Under the pieces are notes generated by a model, which searched no databases, was not told where the DNA came from, and worked only from the letters and a program-made list of their open reading frames with translations. Shown here piece by piece: positions 59,201 to 64,000 of a stretch of DNA of 64,000 nt; position 1 is the first letter of the stretch, and each line of letters opens with the position of its first letter. Position numbers and translations under genes: made by a program. The stretch lies in NCBI GenBank assembly GCA_004026145.2, contig CP034995.1, positions 9,238,887 through 9,302,886 on the forward strand, read 5' to 3'. Source of the DNA: Takifugu bimaculatus (lineage: Eukaryota; Chordata; Actinopteri; Tetraodontiformes; Tetraodontidae).

Positions 59201-61194
59201 TGAGGCTTAAAATACATCTTTCTGCATTCCTTTTTTTCTAAAATAACAGCAAAGAAACAATCATATGTTAAATTTCTGACTGCTTAACAAATAAACCTGA
59301 GGAGGAAACCTTCACTCGCAATGTGTGTATAAGGAGGGTTGGATTTTTAGCCGATTCCTGCTACTTTCAGTCTAATTATGTGGAAAAGTTGAACTGGAGA
59401 GCAGCATCCTCCCCCTCCGACACATCTCAGACCCACACAGCCGTAATGTTGGGTGAGGTCTGGTTGCCGGCACAGGAGTTCCCATGAAAGCGGATACATG
59501 CTTTTCTCTATTCAGCCCTGTTGAAAGAAAAAAAAAGATCCAACCGGCAGACCCAGAAGTGAATGCGCGGCTTGGTGTATCGTGTGACCCCCCCTGCTGT
59601 GAAAAATGGCATGTCGGTGTCTGCTGTTCAGGAAAACTCCAAGAATTATTCTAACCATCCAGCATCCAGCTGTTTTAATGTTTAATTTAAGGGAACCACT
59701 TGGAGTCTTTGTTTTATGAGCATCCATTCATACAAAATAAACAGGGCTTTGTGTTGGTCAATCATTGCCAGACCCATCATGCTCATTTACTGTAAATAAT
59801 AAGACGTATTGATTGCACGTTGCCATGACGCTGCGCCCCGACGAACCTGTCTGACGAGCAGATGAGAGCTGGCTGTCAAACTCATATGTTTCCTCTTTCG
59901 GTGAAGTCATTGTTCTGTCAATATTTGCAGTGGTAATACCACAGCGCATGTCTGTTACAGCCCGTCAGGGGGAACCTAAAGCCAGGCCGGGCGAAAGAGT
60001 GGTTTACCAAAAACAGATCCGTGACCTTCTGTTTGTTTTTGACAACCTTGATGCAGGTTTGTCATGAAAATGGCAACTACAGACGGTCTGTGTTGCAGGT
60101 AAAACACAGGCGCCGCTGATAAGGAAGTTGCGAGACTAAGTCAGTAGGCTATGCTGTTCTACTTTAGAAATGAGTCACGGCGGCACGTGACATCCATTGT
60201 TCATGGACATAAAACAGGAACACTTGCATATTTTATATTTTTTTCATGTTTCTGGCAAGTCATCCAGCCGGTGGCACTGGGATTTTGCCTGAAGTGCAGC
60301 ATTCCCTCTCGCTAGCTTCACCCCGGGGACAGGTGAAGCCAGTTTTTCACAGACAGGATTGCCTGTGAGATTAAAAAAAAAAAAAAGCCCGCGTCAGCAT
60401 TTGTGATGAGGCAACCTTCATCTGAATTAATGATTTGTTATCTTGGCCCCAAGCCTTCCGGGGTGCCGGAAATGGCTACTTTTCCCTTGAAAAAGAAGGA
60501 GCGAGCTGTGAGGCCATGCGTGTCACACCTCTGGAGACTTTGCCGTTACCCCCGATGACGATGGTCGGCCCGTCTCTGTGCCCTGATGGTGCCGGGAGCC
60601 GGTGTTTACCTGCAGGTCTGGAACATTTTTCAAGCCACTCCTCTGGGCCTGAGTTTGAAGCTCAGTTTGCATATGTGGCTGCGTCCCTGTGGGAGTATCT
60701 CCCGCTCAACACATAGTAACACAACAGGTGCCTGGTGTCCAGCGCCAGACAGTGATGCACTTGGGCTGCCTGTGGTTCCTTGGTTGTTGACCCTTAAATC
60801 CCGAATCTCTGGTCTAATTATTAACTTCCTGGTAACATATCTACAGTCATTAGAGTTTTGACTCCTCGTGTATGTCTATGCATATTGTTGCCATAGTTTT
60901 GACCCCTGGGGAGGTCATTATACGTGTACCTTTAAGTTTAGTGCTGTACTCCGTCTTGTCAGACTGACTCCTCCTCACCAGCGTCCCCAGGTTGATGTCG
61001 CCCTTCACTGTGTCTTCAGCCACGATGGTGTCTGTCTTTCTCCTCTCCAGGTAGCGCAGGAACACAGGTCTGTTCCTCCTCTTGATCCCCTTATCCTTTT
61101 CCTTTTCCTTTTCCTTCTCCTTCTCCTTCTCCTTCTCCTTCTCCTTCTCCTTCTCCTTCTCCTTCTCACCTCCGCCGGCCTCACTGGGATCCAT
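53116..61194 (-). CDS. arhgef38: Rho guanine nucleotide exchange factor 38
   Basis: Predicted exchange factor for Rho-family GTPases, related to DNMBP/Tuba (family knowledge). Fourteen coding exons run from 61194 down to 53116, joined about 834 aa (human 777). Order: an EK-repeat N terminus, ERRKTDTI and RRSQSDKTEYS; a DH domain (about 115-315) with QTEKDYLTDLELCIREVVQPL-type CR1 and KPVQRVMKYPLLL CR3; a BAR-like helical region (about 320-560) with HKLIQKRYDKLLDY-type sequence; a first SH3 (about 610-695); a Ser/Gln-rich linker; and a C-terminal SH3 ending GYVPANYLGKMSYA. There is no PH domain, as in the family. The extra length comes mainly from the EK repeat and a Ser/Thr insertion holding a 24-base duplication. 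Exon 56500-56368 is one base short. The start ATG (61194-61192) follows CAAC and matches the human MEPKEA start. Confidence 0.93.
53661..53956 (-). CDS. arhgef38: arhgef38 coding exon 13 (end of SH3-1, Gln- and Ser-rich linker)
   Basis: 296 bases, phase 1 to 0. Encodes SQGYVYSTFLKPYNP (last strand of SH3-1), a Gln-rich stretch, then DEDFDDLSLFVSGSGSSSLR and a Ser/Thr-rich acidic linker, corresponding to human DDDFENISLFVSS. Confidence 0.91.
54535..54780 (+). repeat. Dispersed repeat with telomere-like core, copy 3 (longest), ending in CA repeat
   Basis: CCCTAACC/CCCTAACTT-type words (about 54555-54650) followed by GCGAGGACCAACCAAAATGA, TGTCCTTATTTTGCTAGTAG and a (CA)n tract (54753-54778). 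The GAGGACC...GTCC words around the core recur in the copies at 19618 and 63135. Confidence 0.5.
54786..54987 (-). CDS. arhgef38: arhgef38 coding exon 12 (first SH3 domain)
   Basis: 202 bases, phase 0 to 1. Encodes VQHQTEDQRAKLLAEHPVSS, LYLLKRKCNGCQEQDLSLLE and SGSSSRWLVHTG, the main part of the first SH3 (ALYxxxx...DLSLLEGD-like...W). Confidence 0.92.
55284..55421 (-). CDS. arhgef38: arhgef38 coding exon 11
   Basis: 138 bases, phase 0 to 0. Encodes APLSNTAEVQNSIMEELNNL, TFVKDNAQKLMERKVSFERQ and RDKKMT, matching human SEIQNQVLEEIQNLNCVKEN. Confidence 0.9.
55507..55899 (-). CDS. arhgef38: arhgef38 coding exon 10 (BAR-like region with Ser-rich insertion)
   Basis: 393 bases, phase 0 to 0. Encodes KDSMECSVLAPLSSLQGMFT, GPQKLIQKRYDKLLDYCSRL, a Ser/Thr-rich insertion of about 40 residues, then DYEALNAMLVEELQRFNAAA. 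The insertion includes a perfect 24-base tandem duplication (55742-55789) giving SRLERSSS twice. Confidence 0.92.
55742..55789. repeat. arhgef38: Perfect 24-base tandem duplication in coding sequence
   Basis: Two identical adjacent 24-base units (55742-55765 and 55766-55789), in frame, each coding for eight residues (SRLERSSS-type). The identity suggests a recent duplication or conversion. Confidence 0.9.
55976..56095 (-). CDS. arhgef38: arhgef38 coding exon 9 (BAR-like region)
   Basis: 120 bases, phase 0 to 0. Encodes ELVSVAVQNVEDMETIVKEP and a polar stretch ending DPYKHF. Less conserved, identified by position and phase as well as weak similarity. Confidence 0.82.
56177..56281 (-). CDS. 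arhgef38: arhgef38 coding exon 8 (BAR-like region)
   Basis: 105 bases, phase 0 to 0. Encodes VRDETFDREEKLFRSLEKAV and RQLVKNVHWYLQHTQ, the first helix of the BAR-like region (human NTFNREEKLFRALEKTVRLC). Confidence 0.92.
56368..56500 (-). CDS. arhgef38: arhgef38 coding exon 7, one base short
   Basis: Encodes VMKYRRVEDESTLRGKLHKF and NIHSIRKK, then in the next frame RFAGYLKILTGVEPQ, which matches human HLKILTRGESQ. The exon is 133 bases where the flanking phases need 134. One base appears to be missing, most simply from the A5/G2 run (minus strand) at about 56417-56423. Confidence 0.87.
56573..56772 (-). CDS. arhgef38: arhgef38 coding exon 6 (DH core)
   Basis: 200 bases, phase 2 to 1. Encodes GKPNLLDMGSLLIKPVQRVM, KYPLLLGELWQATPEDHPDY and ATKIINVNINEFRRRKDI, holding the DH signature helix. 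Confidence 0.94.
56957..56990. repeat. C run and CA microsatellite
   Basis: C8-9 followed by about 13 CA units in an arhgef38 intron. Confidence 0.85.
57608..57625 (-). CDS. arhgef38: arhgef38 coding exon 5 (18-base microexon)
   Basis: An 18-base exon between TTACAG and GTAAGT encoding the link KIYEQG, which aligns with human KIYMQEG. Phases (2 in, 2 out) join exons 4 and 6 exactly. Confidence 0.83.
57717..57864 (-). CDS. arhgef38: arhgef38 coding exon 4 (DH domain)
   Basis: 148 bases, phase 1 to 2. Encodes EIFIQAKAAIEDVYKIYCYH and then HDDANTSLKSYEKEDEIKQH, close to human. Donor GTGAGT. Confidence 0.92.
57946..58063 (-). CDS. arhgef38: arhgef38 coding exon 3 (DH domain)
   Basis: 118 bases, phase 0 to 1. 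Encodes VVDVDRMFTNMETVCDVSAA and LLHRLHEAIAELDKEAVVIG, corresponding to human DVDSLFSNIESVHQISAKLL. Donor GTAACG. Confidence 0.92.
58144..58328 (-). CDS. arhgef38: arhgef38 coding exon 2 (start of DH domain)
   Basis: 185 bases, phase 1 to 0. Encodes EKMTPPDMSTP, RRSKVIQELVQTEKDYLTDL and ELCIREVVQPLRNLQ, the first conserved DH helix. Confidence 0.93.
58571..58608. repeat. CT microsatellite
   Basis: Imperfect (CT)n interrupted by CTGA, in the first arhgef38 intron. Confidence 0.85.
60930..61194 (-). CDS. arhgef38: arhgef38 coding exon 1 with EK repeat
   Basis: Encodes MDPSEAGGG, about twelve Glu-Lys dipeptides (61167-61096), then IKRRNRPVFLRYLERRKTDT and RRSQSDKTEYSTKLK. The frame stays open upstream of the chosen ATG, so a longer N terminus cannot be excluded, but homology begins at MDPSEA. 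Donor GTACAC, phase 1. Confidence 0.88.
61096..61167. repeat. arhgef38: Coding hexamer repeat (GAGAAG/GAAAAG)n
   Basis: 72 bases of a six-base repeat on the minus strand, nine GAGAAG and three GAAAAG units, in frame in arhgef38 exon 1. It gives an alternating acid-base tract absent from the human protein. Confidence 0.9.
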
Positions 61195-61385
61195 GTTGAG
61201 GCTGTCAGTGTCCCCTCGCCGCTTCCAGCCCAGCTGAGAACAGGGAGAGACAGGCGGGAGAGCCTGGGAAGTGCACCAGGTGTAATGTCCACTGTGCACT
61301 AAGTCCCAGCTCTGCACAGGTAATTTAGCCCCTCCTCTTTGTCTACCTGTCATGAGAGTGACAGTATATGACCACGCCCCCTCCC

Positions 61386-61435
<50 letters not shown>

Positions 61436-61447
61436 TCTCTCTCTCTG
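61386..61447. repeat. CT/GA microsatellite just upstream of arhgef38 start
   Basis: About 60 bases of (CT)n with one CA break, 190-250 bases upstream of the arhgef38 ATG. It lies in the likely 5' UTR or proximal promoter. In the transcript sense it is (GA)n. Confidence 0.9.
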
Positions 61448-61969
61448 GATCATATGTTTTCCCTTTTTGATGTTCGGGAGGAGGGAAAAAGGTTTAAAGG
61501 CAATTTACAGACAAGATCACATGATCAAATATTGAAAGTGGAGTACAAGCAGAGAAAAAAATATGACAGAAAGAAAATGTTTATGTAAATTCACAATTAA
61601 ACATATTACATATGTAAAAAGAAAAGTGCAGAAAAAGTAAAAAGCTGCCAAACAAGAAGAAAGAAGAAGGAGAAGTTGAGGTGGAACAGTTTCCTAAAGG
61701 GAGCTGTAATATTGGACATTTAAGATGTATCATAATGGCTAAAATCCGATGGATCACATGGAAGCTGCAGATTAACGATGATTAATCACCATTCAAAAAA
61801 TGGGGCCTGACAAATTCAATTTGTATTCTCTGCTGTTTGTTGTAGGAATGGAAGGTTTTTAGTTTTAATCTACACTTAATACCGTAGAACACAGAAATAT
61901 TCTTTGCTGTTTTGTTTTGTTTGTTGCAAATTTATGAAAAAGAAAAACTAAAAGCTAAGCCCTCTGGGT

Positions 61970-62130
61970 GGGAGTGTGGGTGACTAGATGGCTGTTCTAG
62001 CAATACAGAGGTTGCTAGTTCAATCCCATGCCCATGTTGAACATGAAATAGACCTGAAGCTGTGTCTGATTGAGTGTGATTGGTTACCTAAGGTGCACGT
62101 GGCCCCAGGTGAGTATTCCCCAGGTGCTCT
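61970..62130 (+). mobile_element. Probable tRNA-derived SINE relic
   Basis: Contains a B-box-like GCTAGTTCAATCCC (about 62012-62026) about 30 bases after a GTGACTAGATGGCTG stretch that resembles an A box, then TGTCTGATTGAGTGTGATTG. Weaker than the copy at 47838. Not foldable as a tRNA. Confidence 0.4.
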
Positions 62131-63134
62131 CAGAGACACTACAAATAATTATATGTTTTATGACTGAAATCAGAATGTGAATATGTGTAAACAAGAGTAA
62201 AGCGTCAGCATCTTCTCTAAATAACATCAGGTTTGCAGAATCATCGAACCGTGTAGTCGACCAAAGGAGTGGAAACTCTGCGCAAACTTGCAACTGAGCA
62301 AACAGCTGAAGCTCCCGTGTTTGTCTCAGTGACGTCATGTGACTCCGGGTGTGGCTTTTCATTGGTGCGTCCTGTGATGGACAAATGCAGGACACCTGCG
62401 GACAAGACACACAAGACATCCATATTTGAATAAGAGTATAAGCACAAGAAACTCTCTTCTTAATGAAAGCTAATAGAAGAATTTACTTTTTAATGTAGAA
62501 ACAAAATCGTGGAAAAAATATGCAGTCTGTTAATGAAATCCGTTTTTGAGACACTGATAGCTTTATTAATGAGCGCTTGTTAGATAAAAGACAAGAATGT
62601 GTGCCTCAGACGACTGATGGGTCGATCCGTGCTGCTCTGCACTTGAGGAATGTCGCTGAGGATTTGCCTCGCAGGCAGAAAACAATCAAAATTTCAAATA
62701 TTTACCATCCATGTCCATCCACAATCACTGTCAGGTCATGTGACCTTCAGCCCTTGGCTGTAATGAACAACTCATTATATGACGTGATGGTTATATTTAC
62801 ATGTTCTGGGTTTGATCTGTGCTCAGCAGCCCTGAACCCTCATGGCAACAGTGTCAAATGCAAACATGCACTTTAAACCATCGTTTATGATAGCAGTAAT
62901 GGGCCTATTTGTTTGAATATGGAGCACTGTTGCAGCAGTAAAACAGGCACATCAAGCAGTCCGAACGGGGTGCGTGTTTGTTCAGGGCCGAAAAAATTCA
63001 TGTGGACTTCGATCTAGAGAAGTTGACAAATCCGCTATCGTCGGGTTCAAAAACATGACATCATCGGGCTTATTTACTCACGTGGAGATAGAATAGAACC
63101 CACATGGTGCTTTGCAATAAGCAGCAAGATGAGG

Positions 63135-63310
63135 ACAGTGGGAGTGAGGACATTTGAGCTGGTCCTGACAGCTTTAAAGATCAATTTGAGGGTTAAGACT
63201 TGGTTAAAGGCTCAGGTAGGAATTTGGTTAGTTAGTGTTAGATGTTTGGTCATGAAGGTTAAGGTGAGGGTCATTTTGAAAGTGAGAGTCCTTCCAAAGG
63301 TAGCATAAAG
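63135..63310 (-). repeat. Dispersed repeat with telomere-like core, copy 4 (inverse orientation)
   Basis: GAGTGAGGACATTTGAGCTG followed by GGTTAAG/GGTTAGTTAG/GGTTAAGGTGAGGG words and AGTCCTTCCAAAGGTAGCAT, the reverse complement layout of the copy at 54535. Confidence 0.5.
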
Positions 63311-63638
63311 ACTCCATAATCATATGTCAAAGATATATTACTGCTTTATAATTTATTATGGTTCATATTTAACTAACAGAGGGAAAGGGGCGGGATTTAA
63401 TTAGCTTCTTCTCACTCCTTTTAAACATAAAAACGTGTTTGTTTTTCCTCTTGCTTTTAAAAAATATATATTTTGAGTTGTATTACGTTTATTGTTGTTG
63501 GCTTGTTTTCTTCTTTTGTTTTGTGTTGAAATAAAACTAATATTCTATTTTATTACGAATGTGTGTGCGAGCTTCACCGTCATCACCTGCAGAATATTTT
63601 GCATTGCAAATATACATTTTCAATCTCTGCCTGTAAAA

Positions 63639-63663
63639 AGAAAAAAGAAAGAAAGAAAGAAAG
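63639..63663. repeat. GAAA microsatellite
   Basis: Five to six (GAAA) units after an A-rich lead. Confidence 0.8.
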
Positions 63664-64000
63664 ACACCTTTTGTCACCAATAGGTGTACGCTGCACGATT
63701 GCAAGTCAGAAATAGATGTAGGCTGCAAAAAGACAAGAAAACAAAGCAGAGAAAATTCCGGACGGAATAGGACGCGCCCTTCTGGTGGTCGGTGGAACAA
63801 AGCAACCCAAAACTGGACAGTTTGAAGGTGCATTAAATGTTAATATGAACTGCAACACTGACCAAAAGCAAAACTATGCAACAAATTTCCTTTTGCTTTC
63901 TTTCACATTAATGCAAAGTCAACGGAGACAGCATCTTCATCCGTAACAGCCACAATAATGTCTTTGCGCCAGACACATGGACGAATAATGATGCGTTGAA

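Larger units (their letters stand above)
53299..60929. other. arhgef38 introns longer than 300 bases
   Basis: Four introns pass 300 bases. 53299-53660 shows nothing. 53957-54785 holds the longest copy of the dispersed telomere-like repeat. 56773-57607 has a C run plus CA repeat (56957-56990). 58329-60929 (2.6 kb) has a CT repeat (58571-58608) and an A run (60372-60385). The remaining introns are 70-300 bases. Confidence 0.65.
61195..64000. other. Upstream flank of arhgef38
   Basis: No further gene recognised. Holds the CT repeat (61386-61447), a SINE-like relic (about 61970-62130), the inverse copy of the dispersed repeat (63135-63310) and a GAAA repeat (63639-63663). The arhgef38 promoter should lie in its first few hundred bases, but no core motif is clear. 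Confidence 0.55.

Noticed and set aside
61195..61431. N-terminal extension of arhgef38 into the GA repeat (Arg-Glu run)
   Set aside because: The frame is open, but homology begins at MDPSEA and the extension is encoded by microsatellite and likely 5' UTR.
1..64000. CRISPR array, operon, phage or other prokaryotic system
   Set aside because: All supported genes are spliced vertebrate genes. No regularly spaced direct repeats were seen.

Overview
The window is vertebrate nuclear DNA, most likely from a ray-finned (teleost, probably percomorph-type) fish. All recognisable coding sequence is in spliced exons with GT-AG borders. The proteins match vertebrate families, and the background repeats (tRNA-derived SINE relics, a Tc1-like transposase relic, many CA/GA microsatellites) look like those of fish. 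No prokaryotic or organellar feature was seen, and no intact mobile element.

Four genes form a block whose order is also found on human chromosome 4q24, in opposite orientation here. From left to right they are npnt (nephronectin, minus strand, first three coding exons only, the rest lies beyond the left edge), gstcd (minus, 11 coding exons, complete, about 631 aa), ints12 (Integrator subunit 12, plus, 6 coding exons, complete, about 451 aa) and arhgef38 (Rho GEF with DH, BAR-like and two SH3 domains, minus, 14 coding exons, complete, about 834 aa).

Layout: 1-18551 npnt exons 3, 2 and 1 with large introns; 18552-21562 intergenic DNA with the CpG-rich npnt 5' region and the gstcd 3' flank; 21563-49283 gstcd, including one intron of 13.2 kb; 49284-50455 a short divergent promoter region shared by gstcd and ints12, holding a perfect cAMP-response element; 50456-52565 the compact ints12 gene; 52566-53115 the tail-to-tail 3' ends of ints12 and arhgef38; 53116-61194 arhgef38; 61195-64000 its upstream flank, with SINE and simple-sequence repeats. 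The four genes have no known shared pathway. They encode an extracellular-matrix ligand, a putative methyltransferase, an RNA-processing subunit and a GTPase regulator. The block is a positional one, not a functional operon-like unit.

The most notable anomaly is a scatter of single-base, frame-breaking differences inside otherwise well-conserved exons: three in ints12, one firm and one tentative in gstcd, one in arhgef38. They occur in three unrelated genes at roughly one per kilobase of coding sequence, which points to consensus (assembly) error more than gene decay, but this needs read-level checking. I found no convincing previously undescribed system. The other items worth a look are palindromes, in-frame coding repeats, very small exons and a dispersed repeat with a telomere-like core.
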